Assembly: GCF_048544455.1 (NCBI RefSeq)
Contig: NC_133536.1
Coordinates: 22,880,152 to 22,944,151, forward strand
DNA from: Silene latifolia
Lineage: Eukaryota > Streptophyta > Magnoliopsida > Caryophyllales > Caryophyllaceae
DNA: 64,000 nt
Direction of reading: 5' to 3'
The notes beneath the pieces are model-generated. The model was given only the letters and a program-made list of their open reading frames with translations, was not told the DNA's origin and did no database searches. Positions 1-11,188 of this stretch are shown piece by piece. Within the stretch, counting starts at the first letter, position 1; the number at the start of each line of letters is the position of its first letter. A program made the position numbers and the translations under genes.

Positions 1-187
1 AAAGTATTTGAATGATTTGCATGCTATTAATTCGAAGGATAATGTTTTGTGAAATGTTCAGTAATAAAGTGATTTTAGTCTAAAATTGCTAAACGATTCA
101 ATTGGTTTAATTTAGTTGGGAAATCAAATTCTATGAACTCAATCTTTTTATCTCTATTGATTTTTCATAATTAATTGATTTCTCATT

Positions 188-640
188 AATAGAGTCATAT
201 GTATTACGGGCCTTGGACTAGATTTGGTTGTATTACATCCATCTCATATTTCAGTGTTCAGTGATAGTAAGTCCGCTCTTCAGATTGCTCAGACTCCGAT
301 GTTTCATGAACGTACCAAACATATAGAGATCGATTGTCATTACGTGCGTGATGCCATCCAATCCGGGCTCATTGCCCCCTCGTTTGTGTCTACCAAGGTT
401 CAACTAGCTGACGTACTTACTAAAGCATTTGGTGTTTCTCAGTTTGTAACTCTAGTTAGCAAGTTGGGCATATTGAACCCCTATGCTCCGACTGCGGGGG
501 GGGGGGGGGGGGGTAATAGAGTCATATTTATGGCCTAGTCCAAGGCCCGTAATACGTTGTAACCCTAAGCCTCTTATGTATTATATATTGATATGAAGTG
601 AAATGGAAGAGGCAGGCAATTGATTACCAATCTTAACACT
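188..640 (+). mobile_element. Ty1/copia remnant: RNase H end, G-run and LTR start
   Basis: From about 224 to 490 the plus strand encodes the C-terminal part of a copia-type RNase H. It shows the [22 protein letters not shown] and QLADVLTKA signatures usual at the end of copia polyproteins. An 18-base G run (496-513) follows in the position of a polypurine tract. A sequence that looks like the start of the 3' LTR comes next, with a TATATATT-rich stretch near 580. The LTR end near 640 is a guess. The rest of the element is missing, so this is an old, heavily truncated fossil. Confidence 0.75.
201..555. repeat. 21-bp inverted repeat flanking the copia fragment
   Basis: The 21 bases at 201-221 are the exact reverse complement of 535-555. 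Each copy is preceded by the same direct word AATAGAGTCATAT (at about 188 and 515). Direct outer words with inverted inner words around the RNase H piece suggest a local inversion or a fused pair of LTR ends. Confidence 0.8.
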
Positions 641-1099
641 CATTTTTTTGGAAGGATATTGATTTCAATTAGACGATGATAAGACCATTCTTTTTTGACC
701 TATATCATAAACAAATTTCTTCCCCCCAAAATGTAGCACCTCGTTACATATCCCTTATTTGGATAATTGTATCACTCTACTATTCCTCCAAATAAACTTC
801 CTTAATCAAATACTCTGATTTTTTTTTTTAAAAAATTGTTCCAATTATCTCTTTCTCGACTTTTTATAAGAAACAATCTCACGATAAATGTACGTAATTC
901 AGATAGAATTTTAGTAATTACCTTTAAAAAAATGATTATTTTGAAATAAACAACACTTCATCAATCTTACAATTTGAGACACTATATTATTAATTTATAA
1001 GTACAAATTCTTGTTTAAATTGGATTTTAAGATTGGCCATATCAGTCTTAAGCTTGTCATACATATACAATAAGAGCATATTTGACCGGTTTCAATTTT
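641..1099. other. AT-rich intergenic stretch
   Basis: Low-complexity AT-rich DNA with no coding signature or repeat boundary that I can recognise. Confidence 0.5.
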
Positions 1100-1104
1100 A
1101 TGAC

Positions 1105-1713
1105 TGTTCCGGGTGTAATTCCAGAGCAAGTATAGTTACCACCCTTGGCTTGTTGAATGATGTCTTGAGTTGGATTCTCCTTTGGTCTCAATCGTTCCTC
1201 ACGGCCTCTCCTGCAACAAGGAACGAACTGAGGGCTTGGCTTTGTGCCAAGCGTACTCACTCCGACGCTCAAGTCAGTAAACTTAAGAGATAAGTTGTTA
1301 CTTGGCTGAATGCGTATTGTAGAGAGATAAGGAAGATATTACCAGGTGAATAGTGTATTTAGGTTTAGTTGTGGATTAGTTGGGATCCTTTCCTCAGTGA
1401 AGGTTGAGGAGTATTTATAGGCTTTCACCTTTTGTCACGTAGTGGCCAAGTGGCTAGCAGGTGGAAAGACTGATCTACCCCTCGGCCGAGGGGCCTATGG
1501 CCGGCCGGCGGATCCTGTTGCCTCACCGCCGAGGGGTCTTGGATATGAGTACGCGGATATGTGTCCCGGCTGGCAGGTTGCCATGCCGAGACCCAGGCTG
1601 ACGGGCCGATGGGCTGCATCGGCTAGAGTGTCCAAGTTGTTGACTTGCTGTGGATATCTTTGACCTTGCTCAATCATGTTGACTTGGTCAGCGGTGCAGA
1701 ATATGCCCCATCA
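1105..1713 (-). repeat. Element 1 left LTR (3' LTR)
   Basis: 609 bp, matching 8368-8976 without visible difference. On the minus strand it has a TATA box (TATAAATAC, 1411-1419). About 60 bp upstream of that box lies the perfect 16-bp palindrome CCCCTCGGCCGAGGGG (1478-1493). Confidence 0.95.
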
Positions 1714-1726
1714 ATTTGCCCCCAGC
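1714..1726 (-). other. Polypurine tract of element 1
   Basis: On the minus strand GCTGGGGGCAAAT abuts the 3' LTR start (TGATGGGG). The same tract borders the 3' LTRs of elements 2 (22298) and 4 (44091). Confidence 0.75.
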
Positions 1727-2224
1727 GTAGTCTATGCCGTGGTATGGGCTCCGATGTATGTTTGAGCGTATATTCTGCGCAAGTAATTTGTAAAAAATTT
1801 TCTGCATCGGCTTCTTCTGCGGCGGCTTCTTTTACCTCGGCCTGGTCTTTCTTAGGCCGTACCATATCCCCCTCCACATGGATGCGTAAAGGGCATCCGA
1901 TGTGGAAAAGAAAGTGACGCCGCCGAGACCAGGGGTTGAGAGTGCTTAGGTTGTTTTTGATTGCCCCGTGCCGCCGCGCTTTTTAGCTTGGTTGATTATG
2001 TGGCCGGCGGAGAGCGGATGCTTGGGAGTTTGTTGAGGAAGGTGAATAGGCAAGGAGATATGAATAGGCGTGTTGAAGACGCTTGGTCACTGTTGCATTG
2101 ATTGACGTCTAACTGTTGCAACGATTGACATCTCGTGGTTGCATGTCCGACACGTGTCCGCACGCCGATTGGTTGACGCTTCATGGGTCGTTCTCCGATT
2201 GGTCCTTCTTCATGGGCTTTTCCC

Positions 2225-2232
2225 TATAAATA
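2225..2232 (+). promoter_or_regulatory. TATA box of the antisense gene in element 1
   Basis: TATAAATA lies about 170 bp before the ATG at 2400. The same box and flanks occur in element 2 at 22806-22813, which supports a conserved plus-strand promoter inside the element. Confidence 0.6.
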
Positions 2233-2399
2233 GGCGTTATCCCGTGAATTTGGCCACCAATTTCATTCTCTAAAATTTTCCTCCGAACTTTCAAGGGTTT
2301 TCTTCGTCTTCGATTTTTCGAATTGTTATTCCTACGAGTGTTTTCTTTAAGGTAAACAAACAAACTTCCTTCTTATTTTGTTAAGTAACTATTGCTATC

Positions 2400-4935
2400 A
2401 TGTCTTCTCAAACGCTGGGGCTAGCACTTCGCACCGGGGTGCTAGGTCTCCTTCTCCTGAAGTTGATCCTCGAGTTTTGGAGGAATGGGATGACTCCGAT
2501 GAGGTTGATGACGATTTTGGTGATGATGCTTTGAAAAGGCTTGCCCTAATGAGGAGAGGCGGCGCGTTATGGATCACGGCGACGCTTGTAAGGTCACCTT
2601 GACCGTGCTTGGACCCATAAGCTTGCCCGTTGTTCCGGCGAGAGACTTTTCGAGGACCATTTCTTCTTTGGCGAGGGGTACGAGGTCGTTATTCCTAGAG
2701 AGGGTCAAAGCGGTCTGTTGTTCTCCCCAGGTCATACTTGGTGTATACATGCGGCATTTGGAGTACGGGCTCCGGTTTCCGCTAAATGAGTACGTTATGG
2801 CTATCATTAGGGCCATGAACGTTGCCGTTGCCCAACTACACCCGTTGGCCATGAGGACCATAGTCGGTTTTGTTTGGCTGTGTCTCTTCAAGGGGGAGGC
2901 CCCGACGGTGAATTTATTCCGCCAGCTTCATTATCTCCGCCATCGATACCTAACCGTGTCGGATGGTACGGTGTGCAAACGGAGCATGGTTATGCTTCGT
3001 GACAAACTTACCTCCTGCAAGGACTGGAGGGATCGGTGGGTGTACGTTAAGGTGCCGGATGATTATCCGCCGCCTCGCTTCTTCCAAAGACCGGTTAATT
3101 TGCGGTGCGAGACTAAGGCAGAGCGTGACAAGTGGGTTTCATACAAGAAGCTCAAGATGGATGCCACCGTGTCTACCTTAACGCGGATGAGAAGTCGGCG
3201 ATGAGGCTCTTTGAGACGGATGAGAGTGGCTGCCGAGAAGATGGATTCCCCGACGCGAGATCATTCTTCGGGATGAGCCGCTTTGCTATGTCGGTCTCAT
3301 ACCTGCCCTAGCGCGGGGTGAGTGGGGTCGGTGCAAGGCCCATCATTGCTCTCAATGTTCTTGTTCTTCGAACTTTGATTTATTTCTTCCACCTAACTCC
3401 TGCTTTGTTTCCTTTGCGACCGCTTTGGGCGGACTGGACTCGAGAATATCCTCCGGAGGATGGGGCTGCACAAAGATAAGACCGTTGCTAACTTGCATCC
3501 CAAGGCTCTTACCCATGACCGCAGGACGTCGCCGAATGAGCTTATGGACCAGGCGAACAGACGCTTGAATGCGGTGGAAGCCCATGCGAGGGTCGTTAGT
3601 CAAGTGCCGCGCCGTACGCGAAGAACAAAGTCTTCGGCGGTGGTGGCGCCGACATCGCCTCCACCCCCATCCCCCCTGTTCGAAAGGAGACGGTGGAGAT
3701 TGTTTACATCTCTAATGGGGATGATTCGACGAGGAGGAGGGGTCTCCCCTTGTCCGTAAGAGAAAGCGGACAACCTTTACCGCCGCCGTTGCTTCGGCCG
3801 ACGAGGAGATGTGCCCTTCGGCCAAGAAGGCCAAGCACGATCGATCTATCCGGTGGCTCGGTTAGCCGATTCATCAGCGCTGCCGATGACAGCTCTTCGG
3901 CATGTCGATGTATGTTGATACTGATGCTTTCTTTTAAATTTTGTAGATCAGCCGCTGTCAGTCGCCGCTCCTGTTGAGCAGCAAGTGAGTGAGAAACCCG
4001 CGCAGGCTGATCATGACGTCGCCATTGGGTCCTCATCCCAGAAGGTTTCCCTTTCCCGACCGCAGACTAGCGGTCGAAATGTCACTGTTGACCCTTCATC
4101 CCAGAAGGTTTCCCCCTCCCGGCTCGTGGCGGAAGGTGCGAGGTTGGTCGAGGAGCTGGCGAGGTGGAACGAGCTGGTCGGTGCTCGCATTATAGAGCAA
4201 GAGAAGGCCGTGGCTCGATCCCGCTCTTGAGCTTGATGTCACTAAGAAGGTGGCCGCGAAGGCGAGGCCGGATCTCCTTAATGAGCGAGAGGCTTAGGGG
4301 AGGCCGAGAAGGCGCTCTTGGGCCGAGAGAAAGCTCGGGGAGGACGCCGAAAAGGAGGTCCTTCTTTGAGAGAGCCAAGGCCGAGGCTGCTGCGCCGAAG
4401 CCGCAAAGTTCTTTGGAGAAGTGTGACCTTGTTCGAGGCATGCCGACCTTTATCTCCAAAGAGAGGAATGAATTTAGGAGCAAATTTCGAGATCCGGGGG
4501 AAGGTGATCCGGAGCAAGGAGGCCATCATCAGGCAAAAGGAGGACGACATTGAGATGCTCCAAACCAAAATGCTCCCCGACCCGTGTTCCGACCCGGATC
4601 CGGCCGAAGCACCGCCAGGGAAGTAATTGAGGAGCTTTTTCCTCTTGAAGGTTCCTTTCCGTGGGACAAATACGACAAGCTGTTCGACGATAAGCTCGAG
4701 GCTAAGGAGAAAGCCGTGGAGGAGAGGGTCAAGAAGGCGGCGAGAGTGAAGATAGAGCAAAAAGCGGCCGAGGAGGCGGCAGCTATCGCTGAGAAGGCCA
4801 AGGCGGCCAAGGCGGAAGCCGATTGGGCAAGGGCAGTTGAGGCTGCTGAGGCTAAGGCTGCTGAGGGAGCTACTGGGTTGCCCCTTGAAGAAGGTGCTGC
4901 TACCGCTGCTGATGGTGAGCAACGGCAGACATAGG
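2400..4935 (+). pseudogene. Antisense gene of element 1, Transposase_28-like, with coiled-coil tail
   Basis: This gene runs opposite to gag, between the tandem repeats and the 3' LTR. An acidic N-terminal part is followed by a conserved block (about 2700-3190) with the pattern 'hLEYGLRFPLNEYVMAIIRA', 'HPLAMRTIVGFVWLC' and a CKDWRDRWVYVKV motif. That block resembles the plant 'putative gypsy type transposon' family (Pfam Transposase_28, PF04195). The last part (about 4640-4920) is rich in Ala, Lys and Glu and looks like a coiled coil. GT/AG-type intron boundaries are shared with the copy in element 2. Its function is unknown; Tat elements are known to carry extra, sometimes antisense, frames. 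The copy is broken in several places. Confidence 0.7.
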
Positions 4936-5269
4936 GAGATGATATCCGTAGCCTTTTGTCTTTTGGTTTGTCCTTGTAATTTCTTGTAATTCGTTGAACA
5001 TATTTTTTAATAAGAGCTCGTTTCTTCTGCCTCCGGCCTGGCCGAGGTTTTTACCTTACCTCTTTTTCTTGCGCTAGTGTTTGAGCCTCAACTGTACTTT
5101 TAGCGTCTCTGTCTTCGTCTGGGTTGTTATTAATTGAGTGTCTCTTTTGTTTCCGCCTCGGCTTGGCCGAGGCAGTCTAGAGCGCGTATCTCAATCGTGT
5201 TAACGCTTCTAAGGCATTTTGATTGTTTTGCGAGTATTAACTGCGATGGTCGTGATTGCCGCTCTTGTC

Positions 5270-5780
5270 GGTGTGACAGTGTGAGCCGGCATCTGCTTCT
5301 TCATGAATCTGCCGTGGCGTCTACCACTTGGAGTGACTGCGACGGCGTCCAACCTCTTGGGGTGACTGCCGTGGCGTCTACCACTTGGAGTGACTGCGAC
5401 GGCGTCCAACCTCTTGGGGTGACTGCCGTGGCGTCTACTACTTGGGGTGACTGCGACGCGCTGTTTCTTCATGAGATCGCTGCCGTGGCGTCTACCACTT
5501 GGAGTGACTGCGACGGCGTCCAACCTCTTGGGGTGATCGCCGTGGCGTCTACTACTTGGGGTGACTGCGACGGGCCTGTTTCTTCATGAGGCTAGTGGCG
5601 TCTACCACTTGGAGTGACTGCGACGGCGTCCAACCTCTTGGGGTGACTGTCGTGGCGTCTACTACTTGGGGTGAGTGCGGCGGCGCTGTTTCTTCATGAG
5701 ATCGCTCTTTGTCGGTATGACAGTGTGAGCCGACATCGCTACGGATAAAGATCGCCGCTCTTGTCGGTATGACAGTGTGA
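5270..5780 (+). repeat. 57-bp tandem repeat array of element 1
   Basis: Units begin with GCCGTGGCGTCTACCACTTG at 5311, 5368 and 5425, giving a 57-bp period, with about six copies to 5700. Each unit is a diverged dimer of two halves of about 28 bp. Words containing GACAGTGTGAGCCG recur on both sides. The array lies between the end of protease and the antisense gene, where pol is missing. Confidence 0.85.
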
Positions 5781-5966
5781 GTCGGCGTCTGCTGCTTCCT
5801 AGCGGCTGGGGGAAGAGTGAACATTTTGATGGAATACTTGGATGATTTTTCATTTAGGTAAAAACATGCGTCGGGGTGCCCACAGCTGTTTTGGACACCT
5901 CCGCCGCTACATAGGTTATTCCCGAGATTACCAGCGTCCTAATGGCCTCGTCGAAGGCACAACGTC

Positions 5967-8271
5967 CTAGTCGGCGCTAGTTACATCCATGAGGTCGCCC
6001 TCCTGTTGTAAGGATAGACCTTTCCCTTTCTCTGATTTCTTGGCCACTTTGAGGGATTGCATGTTGCATCCTCTGGCGGCTATCTGGACGTTGACCACCT
6101 CGTCATTCTCGTCTTTGGAGATGAGCTTATGCGCCTCCCCCCGGTCTGAGACATACATCAGTGTTAGGGTCCGGATGGACATCACTGCGTCAGCCTCGCT
6201 CAGGGTGACTCGGCCTATGAGAACGTTGTAGGCGGACGAGCCGTCGATGACCACGAACTCAGCTAGGACATTTTTAGCCGCATTCTTTTCGCCGAACGTC
6301 ACCGGAGTCCGATTGATCCCAGTGGTACCAAGCCGGCCCCGCAGAAGTCGTATAGTGGGTTGGTGCAGGGGCTCAAGTCCTTGACTTTCAGGCCGAGGCT
6401 GAGGAAGCACTCCCTGAACATGATGTTCGTGTACGCGCCTGTGTCAATCAGGCACCTCTTGACCAGGTGGTTGGATATGTCCAAATTGACTACAAGTGGG
6501 TCGCTGTGAGGAGCGATGACTCCTTCGTAGTCCTTCCTTCCGACGGTTATATCGGGGATGTTGGAAGCGGGGATCGCTGTGTTGGGCACAAAGTTGATGG
6601 CCTGATATAGCTCGTTCAGGTGCCGTTTGTGCCCATGAGCGGACCCTCCGTTCTCGTTGCCCCCGATGACAACATGGATCACCCCTATCCGTTCGAAGAC
6701 GGATTTCTTACCCGAGCCGGCGTCGGTCTTTTGGCCTTTGGCAACGTACTTGCCGAGGCTCCCCTTCCGGATCAGCTCTTCAATGGCATTCTTTAGATGC
6801 CGGCAGTCGTTGGTTAAATGGCCGGTGTGGCCGTGGTACTCACAGTACTGGCTCGTGTCACCGTCACTTTTTGGCTTGGGGGGTCTCTCCCACTTTTGGC
6901 CCTCGCTTTTGCTCAGGGCAAAGACCTCGGCGGCTGATACGACGAGAGGGGTTTTATCACTATACCGCCTCTGATGGTACGTTCCCGAACTCCACCCGGC
7001 GCCCGTCGAGTCCTGTCTCCTGGCAGGTTTGTCCGACCGTGACCTATTGTTCTCACGGCGTCTTTCGTCGGTCCGTGACCCGTTGTTGTCACGGCGTCTT
7101 TCATCCGGGTTGTCCTCCCGGTGACTCTTCTTTTCTGAGTGCTCGGCCTCGCTGGGGCCTACCCAGGTCTTGTGATAGTCTTCTACCTTGATGGCCTGGT
7201 CGACCATCTTTCTAGCGGCGTCCAAGTTCAGTCCTCCGCACTTGATGAGCTCATTTTTCAAGTCTCCCCTTGGGAGGCCCTTCATCAGCGCGAAGGCTGC
7301 CAATTCGGGATTAATTTCTCGAATCTGCTGGACCTTTCCGTCGAACCTCTTCACATAGCTTCGTAGAGACTCGCCCCCCTCCTGCTTGATAGTTAGGAGG
7401 TCCGATGTCTCCACGGCCCTTCTCTTGTTGCAAGAGTACTGGGCTAGAAAGGCGTCTCTTAGGTCGGCGTAATAGTATACCGAGCCGTCGGGAAGCCCCT
7501 TGTACCAACTTTGAGCCATCCCATGCAAAGTTGTCGGGAAGACTCGGCACTGCACCTCATCGGGCTGTTCCCATACCGACATGTAAGACTCGAAAGCCTC
7601 GGCGTGGTCGGCCGGATCACCGTCTCCCTTGTATGATAGAGGTGGTAACTTGAGCTTAGTTGGCACCTGGACGTCTAGGACGTAGGCGTTGAGGGGTCGT
7701 CGACCGCGTATCGAACGACGCGCGGCGATCGGCTCCTCGCATTCCTAATCCGGCTCCTCTCCTCGTAGCGGGAAGGACTTCTTCTCCGACTCGGACTTCT
7801 TCTCCAACTCTGCTGAGTCGGACTCCTCTGGTTCCTTTGGGGTAAGCCTCGTTCGTGTTGCGGGGACGCTGTCCTCCCATGAGTGCGGGAAGGACTTAGG
7901 TCTACCACGCCCACTTTGGGCTCCCCGCGACTTGGGCGGGTCGGCTTCTCCCAGGTGCTCCGTTCAAATTTCTCGAGTCACGTTTCGGGCCCCGGTCTCT
8001 GGGCGTTTTCCGCCGCTCTTGTCGGCGTGACAGTGTGAGCAGGCGTATTACTAATTAGGTCCAGGACCATCTTTAGTTTTGCTATGTCAACCACGTGTCC
8101 CATGATGGTGACCTGGTTGGCTGGCAGCGGTGTGTCCGGCATTATTGGCATGCCGAACTCCGGTTGGATTACCCCGCCGGTGGAGGGCTGCACGACTCCA
8201 GAATTGTTGAAAGTGTCATCGTGGTAGAATGCGGTTTCGTCGGTCACGACTGCGTCTTGTTGTTTTGACAT
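5967..8271 (-). pseudogene. gag and start of protease, element 1
   Basis: The minus-strand coding region starts at the ATG ending at 8271, 96 bp after the 5' LTR. The gag body (about 7666-6900) has the retrotransposon-gag pattern 'AESYKG..DPADHAEAF' to 'RSYVKRFDGKVQQI'. A zinc knuckle with the CEYHGHTGHLTNDC pattern lies near 6840. A retropepsin-like DTGAYTN site lies near 6440. After the protease it stops at a junction, and the rest of pol present in element 2 is absent. There are about two or three interruptions. Gag forms the particle and the protease would mature it. Confidence 0.85.
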
Positions 8272-8349
8272 CTTCTTAGCTTTTTGGGTGGGTTTTTGTT
8301 GTTTTTTTTTTTGTTTGGGAATGAATGTGACTAGCTTCTAGTGTCTTTT

Positions 8350-8365
8350 CCCACAGACGGCGCCA
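8350..8365 (-). other. Primer-binding site, element 1
   Basis: On the minus strand TGGCGCCGTCTGTGGG begins 2 bp after the 5' LTR. Its first bases, TGGCGCCGT, match the 3' end of plant tRNA-Asp, the primer type usual in Tat/Athila elements. Elements 2 and 4 have the same site. Confidence 0.7.
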
Positions 8366-8367
8366 AT

Positions 8368-8976
8368 TGTTCCGGGTGTAATTCCAGAGCAAGTATAGTT
8401 ACCACCCTTGGCTTGTTGAATGATGTCTTGAGTTGGATTCTCCTTTGGTCTCAATCGTTCCTCACGGCCTCTCCTGCAACAAGGAACGAACTGAGGGCTT
8501 GGCTTTGTGCCAAGCGTACTCACTCCGACGCTCAAGTCAGTAAACTTAAGAGATAAGTTGTTACTTGGCTGAATGCGTATTGTAGAGAGATAAGGAAGAT
8601 ATTACCAGGTGAATAGTGTATTTAGGTTTAGTTGTGGATTAGTTGGGATCCTTTCCTCAGTGAAGGTTGAGGAGTATTTATAGGCTTTCACCTTTTGTCA
8701 CGTAGTGGCCAAGTGGCTAGCAGGTGGAAAGACTGATCTACCCCTCGGCCGAGGGGCCTATGGCCGGCCGGCGGATCCTGTTGCCTCACCGCCGAGGGGT
8801 CTTGGATATGAGTACGCGGATATGTGTCCCGGCTGGCAGGTTGCCATGCCGAGACCCAGGCTGACGGGCCGATGGGCTGCATCGGCTAGAGTGTCCAAGT
8901 TGTTGACTTGCTGTGGATATCTTTGACCTTGCTCAATCATGTTGACTTGGTCAGCGGTGCAGAATATGCCCCATCA
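8368..8976 (-). repeat. Element 1 right LTR (5' LTR)
   Basis: 609 bp, apparently identical to the left LTR. It is followed directly by the target duplication ATGAC. Confidence 0.95.
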
Positions 8977-9080
8977 ATGACAAATATTGTCATCCTAACA
9001 AGGGAGGGGGGGGATTGGATTTGAAAATTTCGAAATTTTAAGTTAAAATTTATGATTTTTTTCGAGATCTCTCTATATTA

Positions 9081-9376
9081 CTTCCTCCATTCAACTCCAC
9101 TCTACCATCTTTCCTTTTTCATCCATTCAAGTTCACTCTACCTATTTCCTAAAAAGGAATATCAAATAACCATTTTGTCCTCATACCCCATTACTTATTT
9201 ACAATATTTGCCCCTTATACCCCACTACTTCTACATCAAACTCCACCCTTTTCCACTCATACCTCACTTAATTACATTATACCCCATTATTTATTTACAA
9301 TATTTTCCACCTAACCCCACCCTTCTTAATATTTGTGCAAAATACAAATAGGTAGAGTGGAGTTGAATGGAGGAAG
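9081..9376. mobile_element. Stowaway-like MITE
   Basis: A perfect 26-bp terminal inverted repeat starts CTTCCTCCATTCAACTCCAC and ends in its reverse complement. The element is flanked by TA on both sides, as expected for Tc1/mariner Stowaway elements. The 296-bp body is pyrimidine-rich and has no coding capacity; the open frame across it is chance. Confidence 0.85.
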
Positions 9377-11113
9377 TATTACCTTTTCGTCCTCGTTGAC
9401 TTCAAATCGTGACTCCGCATCCTAATACATTAACCTGAAAACCATGGGCTTAGGAAGTCGGACCACAGGGTCACAGCCAGCTCAAATATATCAGTATATG
9501 GCGTATATTATTGAATATAATAATCAGAGTCAAAGAGTGAGAGCATCAATTGGGAGTCGTAATGTCTTAATGTAAAGCAAGCATGTTAGTGTTAATCGTT
9601 AACCCCTTTTTTCCGCAGGATTTAGGGACCTTAAGTTATAGGGAAGAACAATTAAACAAACAGCTTAATTTTGACTTTATTATCTGTAATTAGCAGTTAG
9701 ACAGCTACCAATATGATTCCTAGTACTTACTCTCTTAATTTTTCATCATTAGTTTACTATTTTGGATCAGCTAACATGCATTGCTAATCAATTTCACTAG
9801 TTTAGTGTTATTGGTAGAATGGTAGTTACCTCGGTTTTAGTAGTATTACCAATTTCGACGTTGACTGTTAACCGTCTGCTCCGTTTCATCTTGTTTGGTA
9901 CGTAAATACGGAGCATAGTAGACTAACCAGTATAGGCCCCATGCAATACATGCACGGTATTTATAGAATTTTACTTTTTAGTATACTATATTTACAGAGT
10001 GTAAATTAACCGCTCATTATTTTTTAACGTTTTTCATCATTATATTTTGATTTGAGAGAAAAAAAAACAATTTAACTAATACTCACAACATGAAATGTGT
10101 ATTTTAATGAAAAAAAAGTTTTTACACAGATTTAATGATATTGTTTTATAACTTTTTTAATAGCATATCTTTTAACTACAACTTATCTTATCGAGAACGA
10201 AATTTTTATGATAAAAAAACCTAGAAGCAAATCTTAAATGGGGAATTATATTGAAATCGGAAAGAAAAAAAAAATTATATCAAAATAGGGGAAATATTTT
10301 AGGCGGAAAACTTTAAGTTTTTCCTATTCATTTAGTATAGAGGGGAAATATTGATCTAATTATAGTGGCGAGCGCTAATCCCCACCACTGTTCAACTATT
10401 AATTGGATCTTTATGCATTGTGAATTTGTGATTTGGCTCCATTTTAAATGAATTTTAATGGAAAAATGAGATGACAGTATTTGTTGGTACGTAAATACTA
10501 GATTAAGAAATATTAAGATGAATTCAGATTAAAAATAAATAAATTGTACGGAATAGTTGTTAAGAAATCATCTCAACAAAAAACTTAGGCTTATAATTAG
10601 AGTCTTAAAATTGATTTTATACTTTGAAAAATACTTGTATCTTCTTGGCGGGCGTCTTTCTTACGCTTAAAGTCCTCCTCATTTGATTGCAAGGACATCC
10701 TCTCAAAGAACACAAGTATTTTCCTTATACTCTAACAGGAGTATTACTACTTCATTATCATCTGTCATTTTATTATCAGACAAGTAAGACTGTTACTACG
10801 TGCTATTGATAATTTGATACAGTTAGTCTTGCTGAAGACGGGTCGGAGTAAGTGACGGGTAATGTCACTCACAAAACGGATAATAAGACGGTATGACAAA
10901 AAATTTCCTTGTGGATTTTAAAAGAACATCTTTGTCATCTAAAAAGAGGTGGGGAAACTCCAAAAGGCAAGCTAAGTGGGAGCAAGTGAAGCTGGAGCCA
11001 GCTATCGAAAACAGCCAACTAAATTACAGTTTATAAAACCTTCAATCACTCAATCTCACTTTTACACCATTCTCCCGCCTATATTCTCACACATTTTTTT
11101 TAGTACACAAATT
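9377..11113. other. AT-rich intergenic DNA
   Basis: No convincing gene is visible. A GACGGGT...GTGACGGGT...AAGACGG stretch near 10838-10893 resembles decayed small-transposon ends but cannot be bounded. Confidence 0.5.
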
Positions 11114-11188
11114 CTCATTTGTGACGGACGCTATCCGTCACAAATGAGAGACGGGCCAAATCGATACCATATTGTATGAATATGGATA
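11114..11188 (+). repeat. Left palindromic TIR
   Basis: CTCATTTGTGACGGA and its exact reverse complement enclose a CGCTA loop, giving a perfect 15-bp stem. Non-palindromic sequence shared with the right end follows (GATACCATATT, AATATGGATA). Confidence 0.75.

Larger units (their letters stand above)
1105..8976 (-). mobile_element. Element 1: non-autonomous Retand-like (Tat, Ty3/gypsy) LTR element
   Basis: Two 609-bp LTRs (1105-1713 and 8368-8976), with TGTT...ATCA ends on the plus strand, enclose a 6.65-kb interior. ATGAC flanks both sides (1100-1104 and 8977-8981), a clean 5-bp target duplication. By eye the LTRs are identical, so insertion is very recent. On the minus strand the order is 5' LTR, primer-binding site, gag, protease start, tandem repeats, a plus-strand antisense gene, polypurine tract, 3' LTR. 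No reverse transcriptase or integrase sequence is present, so the element would need another copy's enzymes. The gag and antisense regions are interrupted in a few places. The zinc-knuckle type and antisense gene place it in the Tat lineage; 'Retand-like' is inference. Confidence 0.92.

Noticed and set aside
6657-7191. Plus-strand open frames over gag in element 1 (and 52841-53370 in element 2)
   Set aside because: They mirror the minus-strand gag frame, show no family pattern, and the real gag signatures lie on the minus strand.
9052-9351. 99-codon plus-strand open frame
   Set aside because: It lies inside the Stowaway MITE and encodes a pyrimidine-rich low-complexity string.
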